A stretch of DNA of 64,000 nucleotides, taken from VYFG01 sp965248685. Lineage in GTDB: Bacteria > Pseudomonadota > Gammaproteobacteria > Arenicellales > Poriferihabitantaceae. Shown here piece after piece: positions 1-9,500 of the stretch; positions within the stretch are counted from its first letter, which is position 1, and every line of letters begins with the position of its first letter. Made by a program: the position numbers and the translations under genes. The stretch is taken from assembly GCA_965248685.1 (NCBI GenBank), contig CBDFKC010000003.1, positions 682,001 to 746,000 on the forward strand. The letters are read 5' to 3'. The notes beneath the pieces are model-generated. The model had not been told where the DNA came from. It worked only from the letters and a program-made list of their open reading frames with translations, and searched no databases.

Positions 1-528
1 ATACCGCAAAGATATTACGGACAAAATCAGGGAGACTGAAAACATATTCACGATGATCAGCAGCAAACCCAATAGTGCAGGTACCAATTTAAATACGGGG
101 CCATATCCCCAGAGTATCGCCGGCAGAATAATGAGACAGAATGCGTATCCAAAACTGAGTAATTCGGAAGCGATAAGCCGAAAAATATAAACACTTTTTG
201 GTAGTGTCATTTGTTGGATATATACTGCATGAGCAGGAAATACCGAACAGCTTTTGATGATCAACTCTGAATAAACTACCCAGAGAACCAGTCCGGCGGC
301 AACGTAAGGCAAGTGATCTCTGGTGTCCTGACCAAACATCGTGGCGTAAAGTAAGCCGAACAAAAGCACCAGGGCAAGAATTCCTATGGTATTCCAGATT
401 GGCCCCAGCACGCTCCTCTTATACTGTTCCCGGCTGGTCATAAGTGCCAGTCGCCACCAAACCCTGACCAGCCGAAACCCTTCGGACAAATCAGCCAGAC
501 CGCGAGCGACTTCTAATCGAGTAAGCAA
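1..528 (-). CDS. wzm: ABC-2 type polysaccharide export permease, Wzm-like (C-terminus outside window)
   Basis: Inner-membrane permease of an ABC transporter that exports lipid-linked O-antigen or capsule; its ATPase partner (Wzt) would lie beyond the window edge. I translated 176 residues in an uninterrupted frame. The cytosolic N-terminus ends with the family hallmark REQYKRSVLGPIW, followed by four hydrophobic segments separated by short loops, as in the ABC2_membrane family. The start is TTG at 528, directly after an in-frame TAA, so no longer N-terminus is possible. It is divergent from the methyltransferase gene at 943. The gene is cut by the window edge, not broken. Identification by family pattern is good; the exported polymer is inferred from the neighbourhood. 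Confidence 0.8.
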   Translation of the reverse strand, partial: MLTRLEVARGLADLSEGFRLVRVWWRLALMTSREQYKRSVLGPIWNTIGILALVLLFGLLYATMFGQDTRDHLPYVAAGLVLWVVYSELIIKSCSVFPAHAVYIQQMTLPKSVYIFRLIASELLSFGYAFCLIILPAILWGYGPVFKLVPALLGLLLIIVNMFSVSLILSVISLRY

Positions 529-942
529 TTATCTTTTATCGGTGGAAAGTGTTTTCTGGTTTTCGAATTATAAGTCAACCTCGATGGGAACCTATATTAG
601 TGTAGTGGCTGCTATCGGTCGTACACCACACTGATCCAGACGGAAAAATTCTGCGCGCGACTATAGCATAATTCGGGATTAGAAAATTCAGATTTTTCTA
701 TTGCATGTAGTTGATTTTATTGTTTTTTTCAAAAATGGCGCATGTTCCCTTCAGGTTGTTTTGGAATCAAACGATAACCATCGCCAAGGAGAATTATCTC
801 AGACATCATTTTTACTTATTTGGTATATTCCCCCTACTTTCCAGCGGCATTATGTCGCCTGTAAATCAGCATTCTGCTGCACAAGAGTGGTGTGCTTGTT
901 TTTGATTACATTAGCGCCAGACCATAATCCTCTTTCCCCCAC
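529..942. other. 414-bp divergent intergenic region
   Basis: AT-rich spacer between the Wzm-like gene (minus) and the TPR-methyltransferase gene (plus); it should hold both promoters. Visible candidates are a TATAAT at 567-572 on the minus strand for the permease, without a good -35, and an extended -10 TGGTATATT at 821-829 on the plus strand. Short open frames here have no recognisable protein features and no convincing ribosome-binding sites. No repeat, tRNA or terminator was seen. Confidence 0.4.
821..829 (+). promoter_or_regulatory. candidate extended -10 promoter element
   Basis: TGGTATATT matches the extended -10 form (TG-N-TATAAT with one mismatch) about 113 bases before the ATG at 943. 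The -35 position (about 801-806, AGACAT) is poor, as can be tolerated with an extended -10. Suggested from sequence only. Confidence 0.25.
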
Positions 943-2106
943 ATGACCGATCCAGTTAACGTCCTGGCGCAGCAGGCTTTGACAGCCCAACATGAGAAAC
1001 GCTGGGAACATGCGCTTGAATTATGGCAGTCGGTTCTGGCGATTTCTGCACAGGACCAGCAGGCGCTAACCCAAAGTGGTAATTGCCTGGTCCAATTGGG
1101 CTGGTTTGATTCTGCCAAGGAAGCTTTTACCGAAACCACCCGACTCTGGCCGGATCACCCTGCAGGTTTTTTGGGGCTTGCCACGGCGTATCTTAAGCAG
1201 GGTCGAACGGCTCGGGCATTGGATATCTTGTTTGAGGTAAAACGAAAATTTCCGACCAATGTAAATGCCGGACTATTACTGTGCCAGTTGTTTATGCGGT
1301 TCAAGCAGTATGATGTCGCCAGGGATTATATCGCCGACCTTGGAAATGCTAATTCTGAGGACCCGAGAATCGCCGATATCATCAACCAGCTGGAGACCCA
1401 CGGAACCCACGTTTACGACCAGGACGGGCTGTTTTCGGTGCACAACCACGATTTTATGCAGGCAACTGAATTTGTTGACGCCTATAGTCGAGGACTGCAG
1501 GCTACCCAGGGGAAGGACTCTCGCTGGCACTGGCGGGTTCATGTCGGATTATGGGCAGCGAAAACCGCTAGCCATCTCGAGGGAGATTTTATTGAATGTG
1601 GTGTCAACTGGGGGTTTTTAAGCAGCGCCATAATGCGCTACCTGGATTGGAATACTTTGGATAAGAGTTTCTATTTACTCGATACGTTTGAAGGGATCGA
1701 TCCAAAGTATGTTTCGGAAGCTGAAATTGACGCCGGTATACTGAAGAAGAACCAAGCTAAATTGGAAAATCAATCTTATACTGGAAACTTCGATCAAGTA
1801 AAAGAAAACTTCAACGAATGGCAAAATACTTTGCTAATCCAGGGCTCTATTCCTGAAACCCTGGCGCTGGTGGATACACCCAAAATAGCATTCTTGCATC
1901 TGGATATGAATGCAACTATTCCGGAGCAGGCTGCGCTTAACTATTTTTGGGATAAGTTAGTTAACGGTGCCATAGTGCTGTTAGACGACTATGCTTTCAA
2001 AGGCTTTATTGAGCAGAAAAAGGGTATGGATAAAGTAGCGAAAGCCAAAAACCACCAAATCGTTTCTCTGCCAACGGGACAGGGGTTGTTAATAAAGACG
2101 CACTAA
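943..2106 (+). CDS. TPR-fused TylF/macrocin-O-methyltransferase family protein
   Basis: 387 residues. Residues about 1-130 are helical TPR-like repeats (pattern A..L.....G....A...F). Residues about 150-385 are a TylF-type SAM-dependent methyltransferase: GDFIECGVNWGFLSSAIM is the SAM-binding loop, FYLLDTFEGI follows strand 2, and FLHLDMNATIP and VLLDDYAF supply the acidic metal-binding positions of the family. TylF enzymes O-methylate deoxysugars, so modification of a glycan residue is likely, with the TPR half recruiting a partner. The methyltransferase half is a close paralogue of the product at 32325-33224, which lacks TPRs (shared signatures ECGVN.GF.SSAIM and LPTGQGLLI). Monocistronic: the next gene begins 160 bp downstream. 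The exact sugar position is unknown. Confidence 0.85.
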   Translation: MTDPVNVLAQQALTAQHEKRWEHALELWQSVLAISAQDQQALTQSGNCLVQLGWFDSAKEAFTETTRLWPDHPAGFLGLATAYLKQGRTARALDILFEVKRKFPTNVNAGLLLCQLFMRFKQYDVARDYIADLGNANSEDPRIADIINQLETHGTHVYDQDGLFSVHNHDFMQATEFVDAYSRGLQATQGKDSRWHWRVHVGLWAAKTASHLEGDFIECGVNWGFLSSAIMRYLDWNTLDKSFYLLDTFEGIDPKYVSEAEIDAGILKKNQAKLENQSYTGNFDQVKENFNEWQNTLLIQGSIPETLALVDTPKIAFLHLDMNATIPEQAALNYFWDKLVNGAIVLLDDYAFKGFIEQKKGMDKVAKAKNHQIVSLPTGQGLLIKTH

Positions 2107-2266
2107 TTGTCGGTAAATAGTTGAGTTGGTAGGCAAAATGATTTGGCGTAATATTAACCATAGTGGCAGTAGCGGTTTTCAATTAAATCAAATGCCTTCA
2201 GTCTGCAGTTGAGATCATCGCACCAGATAGTTAGTTACCAATTGCTCATTAGAATATTTTAGGTTT

Positions 2267-3652
2267 ATGTTTATAGTTTGTGGAATACCACGCGCCGCAA
2301 CCACCTTGGCAGCCAAGCTTATTTCGTTGGATCCAAGTGTATTTTGTTATGCAGGAGAAACCCATCTGCTGTCTCATCTGCATGAAAATTTTGAGCATTT
2401 TCCCTGTCATCCAGAAAAAGTTGCGGCAGTGGCGCAGGTTCTTAGAACGCAAATGACGGTTTCCATGATTGATATGCCCCGATTTAGCGTGGCTAATGGG
2501 GCACACCCCAAGAACATGCTATTCAAGGAATCCACTGTTGACGATGTGATCCAGAATGTGTCCGTGGGATTGGCTCAGGGACTATATGGAGTCAAGCTAT
2601 ATGAGTTTGGGTTGAACTTGCTTGAAGATACCATTCGGACAATTTCCAATCGAGAATCGATCGGAGAAAAAACCCCCGATAATTTGTTTGCGGCGGCGGC
2701 CTACGGTGATCAGCTGTCCTATAAAAACTTCGCGGTAGTGCGAGAACCCATTGGTGTAATCAAATCTATGATGCAGCGAGTAAATTCCGGAGATCCTTTT
2801 TCTGATGTTTTTAACCAGGGAATCGAGGTGAATATTGGCATATATCTTGAGTACGCTGAAACCATTATTAGGTGCCTGAAAAATGACCAAACCACGTTGG
2901 TCCGATATGAAGATATTGCAATTGATCCAGCGGTCGCGGTCAAGCAGTTGCATAGTGTATTCGGGAATACACCTGACAAGGACGTTTTATCCTTCGTGGA
3001 AAGCGGTAAGGGACAAGAAATAGGCGACCGTGCACCGATGTATTATCAGCGCCTCAAAATTAAACCAGACTGGGGTGTTTTAACCCCTCAAGTGGTCCAT
3101 AAAATCCTGACGTTAACTAAAGATGTTCGTGAAGTTTTTGGTTATGGCGATAACGCACTTCAGAACTTTGGGTTCGAACTACCTGGGAAATCGGGTATTA
3201 GCGATCTGGAAAAACCGAAATTCGTGGCGGTATCCGGTTTTAACATCGCTGACGGTCTGGTCTCAAAACTATGGAGTCGTGAATGGAATAAACGATGGAT
3301 AAAGAAAAATGCAAGGGCAATTGTATATACACCGAGCGATTCGCCCCAAGTCATTGGCCTCGAGTTTATCAGTAATTTTCCCGATGAGTTGCTCCAGGGA
3401 CAGCAAGCAACGTTAACGATTAGCGTAAACGGTCAGGTCTGCGATGTTGCCCAGGTTGGTAGTGGGTTATGTCAGGCCCACGCCAGAATCACCCTGGATA
3501 GTGATAGCTTACGACCGCTGGCTGATGGGGAGTTTTTTGCCCTGGTTACTCTGGAATCTTCGGTCGCTTTTTGTCCGTTGGTACACACGTCGGGAAGTTC
3601 AGATTCCCGGATGCTGTCGTTTCAATTGATCAGCTGGCGTGTGGAACGATAA
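2267..3652 (+). CDS. PAPS-dependent sulfotransferase with C-terminal beta-rich domain
   Basis: 461 residues. The extreme N-terminus FIVCGIPRAATTLAAKLI is the 5'-phosphosulfate-binding loop of sulfotransferases, and FAVVREPIGVIKSMM at about 155-170 is the 3'-phosphate-binding motif (R....S arrangement). Residues about 1-300 form the sulfotransferase fold. Residues about 315-461 form a separate beta-rich module with a W-R-W pattern (WSREWNKRWIKKNARAIVY) like the small beta-sandwich domains appended to glycosyltransferases of marine bacteria. It probably transfers sulfate from PAPS to a hydroxyl of the surface polysaccharide. Convergent with the methyltransferase gene at 3708. Substrate not predictable; a protein or lipid acceptor is possible. 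Confidence 0.75.
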   Translation: MFIVCGIPRAATTLAAKLISLDPSVFCYAGETHLLSHLHENFEHFPCHPEKVAAVAQVLRTQMTVSMIDMPRFSVANGAHPKNMLFKESTVDDVIQNVSVGLAQGLYGVKLYEFGLNLLEDTIRTISNRESIGEKTPDNLFAAAAYGDQLSYKNFAVVREPIGVIKSMMQRVNSGDPFSDVFNQGIEVNIGIYLEYAETIIRCLKNDQTTLVRYEDIAIDPAVAVKQLHSVFGNTPDKDVLSFVESGKGQEIGDRAPMYYQRLKIKPDWGVLTPQVVHKILTLTKDVREVFGYGDNALQNFGFELPGKSGISDLEKPKFVAVSGFNIADGLVSKLWSREWNKRWIKKNARAIVYTPSDSPQVIGLEFISNFPDELLQGQQATLTISVNGQVCDVAQVGSGLCQAHARITLDSDSLRPLADGEFFALVTLESSVAFCPLVHTSGSSDSRMLSFQLISWRVER

Positions 3653-3707
3653 ATTATTCCCCCGGTTCCACTAACTTGATGGCAACGCTGTGTACCAGTC
3701 GGCCAAC

Positions 3708-4442
3708 CTATACTGCCTTTCTTAGAACAAATTGGGGCCAAATTTGTTCAGAGTGCTGATTTCGTTTGATAATAAACTCTTCGACAGCCTGGGTTGCACC
3801 AATGCATGAGGAAACCGTCGCGTCGTCGTAGACGAAATACCCACCTGGAGACAAATTGGGATATATCGCCTCCTGGCTATAGGATACCGCTGGATAAATA
3901 TCGCAGTCAATATGGGCAATTCCGAAGGTTGTATTCTGTTCCAGAATAGCTGGCAGAGTGTCCTCGAAAAATCCTTTAACAAATACTATATTGTCCAGCC
4001 CTGCTTTCTTGGCGAAATCACTGACTTCTTCCAGGCTGGCATCTGCAAAATCCCCTTCATCATGCAGGTCTTTAGTGGGATCAGTCTTTGGCATGCCGGC
4101 AAAGGTATCCAGCGCATACAGTTTCGCTTCCGGAAAAAGCTCTTGCAGGCAGCGCGCCATGAAAATTGCGCTACCTCCCCGATAGGAGCCAAATTCAATT
4201 ATGTTATGTGAATCAAGTTTCGCCAGAAAAAATTTGATGATTAGAAACAGGTTCATCCGGTTTTCTTCGCTTACAATTGATCGGTTTACCACCAGTTTAC
4301 AGGCGTCAATATAAAGAGGGTCTTTTAGTACCTGGCTGCGTAAATCACCAAACTGTAATCCCCATCCGCGTTGATATCCCTCATACACATTTCGTGCATT
4401 TTCGAATACGTTTGTTCTGCTTGGAAACTCTGGTAATTTCAT
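3708..4442 (-). CDS. TylF-family SAM-dependent methyltransferase
   Basis: 244 residues, usual length for TylF/macrocin O-methyltransferases. Motif I is IIEFGSYRGGSAIFMA, motif II LYALDTFAGMP, then GIAHIDCDIYPAV and YFVYDDATV carry the acidic residues that bind the divalent metal near the substrate hydroxyl. Expected to O-methylate a glycan or nucleotide sugar. First (most distal) of five minus-strand genes spanning 3708-11708 that are mostly methyltransferases, separated by about 60-80 bp gaps, so they may form one transcription unit read right to left. Distinct subgroup from the 943 and 32325 proteins (no HNH/DGL..IHNH motif). Confidence 0.8.
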   Translation of the reverse strand: MKLPEFPSRTNVFENARNVYEGYQRGWGLQFGDLRSQVLKDPLYIDACKLVVNRSIVSEENRMNLFLIIKFFLAKLDSHNIIEFGSYRGGSAIFMARCLQELFPEAKLYALDTFAGMPKTDPTKDLHDEGDFADASLEEVSDFAKKAGLDNIVFVKGFFEDTLPAILEQNTTFGIAHIDCDIYPAVSYSQEAIYPNLSPGGYFVYDDATVSSCIGATQAVEEFIIKRNQHSEQIWPQFVLRKAV

Positions 4443-4522
4443 AACTATAATCTGTAAACAATAATTTGATAAAGGTAGGATAAAAACAAGCGATCAGTAT
4501 CCATGGTTAATAAAAGTTGCAG

Positions 4523-5260
4523 CTATATGTCGCTATCATTTTCAAATGGTGGTTTTCCGCCATTCGCACTTTTCAGGCTGGCCATGTCGTCTTTGTATTG
4601 ATTTAAATGTAGCCGGGTTTCTCGGTCTGGCTGCTGCTTTGGTCGCTTCCAACGGCCCCTGTCGGATACTTCACCAGCGGTCCGTTTCCGAATAATGAAT
4701 TCAATTCCACATTCTGCGATAGGCGAAAGAGTTTGATCATATCTCGGTAATCCAAACCGGTAGGTCGACGACAGCTGCTCCAGACGTACCAGTTCGGCAT
4801 TGGCGCCGAGTTGTCGAACCAGGTCCAGCAGGTTAATGGACTTTTCGCACCAGGATTCTTCCTTGTATATGGTAAATGTCCATTTGTGATCTTTATTGTT
4901 GGTGCTGGGAAAAATTCCTTGTTCATACAAATCTTCATCAGGAACGGTTACCACGATGTGGCCACCGGGCTTTATCACTCGGAGCCAGTTTTTTAATCCT
5001 TCGGCCGGGTCGAGCAGGTGCTCCAGACAGTGAGAACTATGGACAAAGTCATAGGTCTCATCCTCGACATTGACGAGTAGCTGACCATCACCGTCCTCAA
5101 GATCCCAGGTTCTAACCGTTCCCATATGGGTAAATTGTTCACCGTACAGTCCCAGAGGATCCGGCTTACCACCAATATCCAGTCCATCACCTACGAAGTA
5201 GTGATTAATGAAGTTTGGCGTCATAAGACGGCGCATTATGGATTTACTGTTTTCTTTCAC
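4523..5260 (-). CDS. class I SAM-dependent methyltransferase
   Basis: 245 residues. An N-terminal GGKPDPLG stretch resembles motif I in this methyltransferase group, and DFVHSSHCLEHLLDPAEGL is the motif IV region of Methyltransf_11, followed by WLRVIKPGGHIVVTVPDEDLYE (motif V/VI). The C-terminal 40 residues are charged and probably disordered. Start is GTG at 5260 with a poor ribosome-binding site; ATG codons at residues 9 and 13 are alternatives. Lies between two other methyltransferase genes in the same direction, so it likely modifies the same polysaccharide. Acceptor unknown; a catalytically reduced family member is possible since motif I is atypical. Confidence 0.7.
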   Translation of the reverse strand: MKENSKSIMRRLMTPNFINHYFVGDGLDIGGKPDPLGLYGEQFTHMGTVRTWDLEDGDGQLLVNVEDETYDFVHSSHCLEHLLDPAEGLKNWLRVIKPGGHIVVTVPDEDLYEQGIFPSTNNKDHKWTFTIYKEESWCEKSINLLDLVRQLGANAELVRLEQLSSTYRFGLPRYDQTLSPIAECGIEFIIRKRTAGEVSDRGRWKRPKQQPDRETRLHLNQYKDDMASLKSANGGKPPFENDSDI

Positions 5261-5325
5261 TATTTGTCAAACTATAGAGGGTGATTGATATTGAAGTGGA
5301 GATATCGTCGGTATTAATGCTGGTT

Positions 5326-6456
5326 TCAAGTATTTGCCAGGAAGAATAACTGCTCATTACCAAGATTCCCTCTATCATGGGAATAGTAACTTAAAACCGC
5401 TGCATTTGAAGCGCCTGCCTGCACCAGGTGGTCCAAAAAGTCCCACCCAAAGTGATAAAAGCACAGACTACCCTCGTCCGGTTTGGTTGGGTTTCCATGG
5501 TATTCCGGTTCCAGCAGATGTCGAATACTCCCATCGTCAGAGACCTCCGCTCTAACGATGGTGGAGAAGTCATTGGAGGCGAACGGCGCGCTAATCAGCG
5601 CGAACCCTCCAGGCCGCAGACAGCGGACAAATTCAGCCAGGGCTGCTTTGTAATCAGGCACATGCTCCAATACGTCAAAAGATAAAATACCGTCAAGACT
5701 GTTATCCTCGAAGCTCAGTTTGGTCGCGTCTTCATGACGGATTGAGTTGTAAGATTCTCCCCCTGTCAGTTCGTCTCCCAGAAATTCACTGCCAACCACA
5801 TTCTGGTAGCGTCCGCTCAGCCATAGATAGAATGCGGTCACTTGCTCCGTGGCATAAAGCGCATCATCACTTTTTATGCCAACCTGATTTTCCAGCAAAT
5901 CGATAACAACTCGCATCCTGTTGTTGAGTCGACAGGTTTCACAAACCAGGCTTTCTCGCCAATTGGGGATCAGCGCATCTTTATCAGATCGTTCGTAGGC
6001 GTATAGATAATCAACAGAAAAATTTTTAGAGGATTTGCATAGAACGCAATATCCTTCCAGCGCAAAATCCGTTTGGGTTGGGCCCAACAACGACATTTCG
6101 AAATCACTTCGAATCTGACGCAGCTTTTCGCGTTCAGGCTGGGTAGATTGATATTCTTCGAAGCTTTTATATATTCGCAAATTGGGCAGACCCATCTGCT
6201 CGAGCCCGCAATACATTTCCAGTGGTGAATCGGCGGCAAAGACATTGTATGGATATTTGCCGCGAAGCTCTGCAATATCGGATCGGTGCTGATTCTCGAC
6301 AGGGAGATCTTCCGGGGTCGGCTCCGGAACCTGGGGCCCGGGTAGCGGTGCCGCCGGAGCTGGCTCAAGCGCACCACGTACTTTTTGTATAAAACCATCA
6401 CTCGGCCGAGGCAGAGGAAGAAAGTTATAGATACTCTTTAACAGTTTATAAACCAT
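5326..6456 (-). CDS. zinc-finger-bearing SAM-dependent methyltransferase
   Basis: 376 residues from the ATG at 6456 (an upstream TTG at 6477 would add seven residues). A proline/alanine-rich linker follows a short hydrophobic N-terminus. Residues about 125-185 hold a four-cysteine site (GYCVLCKSS, then VCETCRLNNRMR) of the kind seen before Methyltransf_11 domains in glycan loci. The C-terminal half has LDGILSFDVLEHVPDYK and CLRPGGFALISAPF, motifs IV-V of SAM methyltransferases. It shares the Cys-pair plus methyltransferase layout with the product at 11016-11708. Probable glycan methyltransferase; substrate unknown. Confidence 0.75.
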   Translation of the reverse strand: MVYKLLKSIYNFLPLPRPSDGFIQKVRGALEPAPAAPLPGPQVPEPTPEDLPVENQHRSDIAELRGKYPYNVFAADSPLEMYCGLEQMGLPNLRIYKSFEEYQSTQPEREKLRQIRSDFEMSLLGPTQTDFALEGYCVLCKSSKNFSVDYLYAYERSDKDALIPNWRESLVCETCRLNNRMRVVIDLLENQVGIKSDDALYATEQVTAFYLWLSGRYQNVVGSEFLGDELTGGESYNSIRHEDATKLSFEDNSLDGILSFDVLEHVPDYKAALAEFVRCLRPGGFALISAPFASNDFSTIVRAEVSDDGSIRHLLEPEYHGNPTKPDEGSLCFYHFGWDFLDHLVQAGASNAAVLSYYSHDRGNLGNEQLFFLANT

Positions 6457-6534
6457 ATCGGCGCAGGTGACGAACAAGGATCATTTCAGGATTGATTTTA
6501 ACGACTCGACAAACATGGATCGGTGCCAACACTA

Positions 6535-9500
6535 TCATGGTAGTTTGGGATCTCTGACGCTAAAAGCGGGAGAAATATTTTTGTAGTACCGACACTCCTC
6601 AGGATTGAGGCTCATTATAGCCATCATATGGGTAGGCTTGAGGGTGCCCGCTTCAATTAACTGTTCATCAAGACTAGCGACTTTATCGATGAACGCAATG
6701 TCCTCGGGTTTGTCCATCTTGAAGTTATGACCAAACGCCCGGTCAACGAAGATATCTACCAGATTGCCATAGCCCAAAAACAAATCAAACTGAAATCGTT
6801 CCAGCAGCAGTGGCAAAATGTCCTGTGCCCTGATTCCTTCGAATCCTTCAACTGAACAATCCCAGTTTTCATATTCGGGCTCAATGCGTTGCAATAACAG
6901 ATTACACTTATATCGCTCCGGCATCTCCTTCCAAAGCTCATCGATATAGTGCATGGCTTCAGGCCATCGCATATGACCATTGCGCCCGATGACATCGCTG
7001 GTGACAAACTTACCACTGTTACCGATAGCAATGGCGATGGTATCAAATAAAATTTCAAGATCAGCAATATGGTGTAAAGACTGATTTGCCATAACGATGT
7101 TTACCGAATTCCTGGCTGGTTGCCAGGAGTTCGCATCGGCACAGGTGAAGCTAAAATTATCGATAAATCCTTCTTGTTCTGTGAGTTGTCTGCCGCGTTC
7201 CAGCATATCCGGCACGATGTCGATGCATTCAAAAACATAACGCTCGATATTCATGCCGCGCAAAACCTTGGCGATCTCCAATTCAATATCACAGTTACCG
7301 CTGCCGATACTAACGACCTTACATTGCTCCGCCGGTCCCAGCTCAGCCACCGAAGCGGCAATGGCGTCGGCGAAAAATTCATATATTCCACGAATTCCCA
7401 GGCCGGAAAACTTGGGACCCAGGTAATTATGTGACCAATAGTGAAATATTTCCGGTAAATCATGTACTACATCGTAGTTCTGAAAGAACTCGATTTCGTT
7501 AGCCCGCCTTTGCTGGTAGATTTCGTCATCCGACGGATCAGCACTTTCGACTGGAACTTCTGGTTCTATTTCCAGTGTGGTTGCCGCGGTGTTCTCAGCA
7601 GAAGAATGGCTAAAGGTTGAACCCGGGAGTTTCCTGACAATGTCCGCGCTGGGAGAGCCAGTCAGATGGGTTAAATCCACAGAGCTTAGAACTTCGCTGA
7701 TAATTTTCAGTCCCCGGGTAAACCCAAAAGATTTCTTTGCGAATTCTATTCCATTGGTGGAAAGCTGATTCCATAAATCTTCATCGGTGTAAAGCCTGAC
7801 GATTTCGTCGACAATGTCGTCGGGCTCATCGGCTATCAGAATATTGGAATTGTGCTCCAGCGACATACCCTCTGCTGCAATTTCGGTAGCAACGCAGGGA
7901 AGGCCCAAAGACAAGGTTGTTCCTATTTTTCCCTTGATTCCCGCACCGTAACGTAATGGTGCTACGGCCACTCGAATTCCATTTAAAAACCCGGATATAT
8001 CTGCTACGAAGTCGGTTACGATAATGTCTTCAGATTGCAATTGTTTTAGCTCTTCGGTTGGAGAACTACCAACCGCGTAGAAACAAACGTCCGGCAGTCG
8101 TTGCTTCAATTTTGGAAATACTTCCTGGATAAAATAGATTGCCGCATCGACATTCGGCGGGTGCTGATAACCCCCGACAAAACAGATATGGTTGCGATCA
8201 GATATTTCTGTGTTGGTTCCGATGACGTCGATTGCCCAGGGAAATGTGTGGACGTTTTTGACCGAATACTCGGACTCAAGCATTTCAGCTTCAACCGTGC
8301 TGTGCACGATCACCACGTCTGAATTCCGAAAAAAGTCGAGTTCCTGGGCAAGTAGAGCGTTTACTTCACTACGCTTTTTAGTGGAATTTTCTAATTCGGC
8401 TTCTCGACTTTTACGTAAAAAGTGAAGATCTGAGGCGTGATATATTATTTTGGCGTTAGCGCAATATCTTTTAATATTGCTTAGATGGCGCTCCGCCACC
8501 AGCGGCCGAAACAGCATAACCGCAGCAAAATTGCTGCCAGATTGCTTCAGATATTCTGGCAATGAGGCCAAATAAGGTGCGTACAAAACCTCAACTCCCA
8601 GTTTTTGCAAATCCGTCGTATATCCGGGCATGTACAGGTAGTTGTCTTCGGCGATAAAAGTTACATGATAGTTTTGCGCAAGTAGTAAACGCAGGATGTT
8701 TAATACGGTTATTGAGCCAGCATCCCGATCAGGCGTAGGCGTGCAATGGTCCAATACCAGTATCCGGCTTTGGATGCCTCTGTCTTTGCTATGTTCCGGT
8801 TTATGTCCCGGCTCTGGGTGGGTTGATATTTCAGTCTTCCAGCGCTCAAACAGCTTAACCGCGTTTTCAAGTTGATAGCTTTTGACCCCACTGGATACGT
8901 CAGTCCCGGAAGATACACCTTCATAATGAATCACCGTAGACATTGGCTGGTAGTAAACCTTTTTGCCAGCCTGGCGAACCTTGAACGCCAGGTCCGAATC
9001 TTCTCCGTAGGCCGGAAGGTAATGCTCATCGAATCCGCCAAGTTGGGAAAAAAGCTGGTTTGACAGGGCGACGGATGCCCCCGAACAATAGTCTACCTCG
9101 CGCAGATAATTATATTCGGGCAGCCCGGGGTCACTCATTCGACCGTAGTTCCATGCCGACCCATCATTCCAGATTATTCCCCCAGCTTCCTGTAGTTTTC
9201 CGTCTGGATAGACCAGCTTAGACCCCACAAGTCCGGCGTCGTGGATACTCTCGAGCGTGTAAATCAATTCATCAAGCCATCCGTCGGTAACCTCCGTATC
9301 ATTATTCAGGAATACCAGGTACTCCCCTATGGCATGCTCCGCTCCAGCATTACAGGATCGGATAAATCCTTGATTTTTTTCGTTTGGAATCAGACTGATT
9401 CCATCAATCTGATTTAAAACTTCTTTTGAATTGTCAGGTGAATCATCGTCGACCACGACAATTTCAAAAGAGATTAGCTGTCGGGTTGTAGTGATGGATT

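Noticed and set aside
386..634. 82-residue plus-strand open frame across the start of the Wzm-like gene
   Set aside because: It is antisense to the permease N-terminus, has no family features and no ribosome-binding site.
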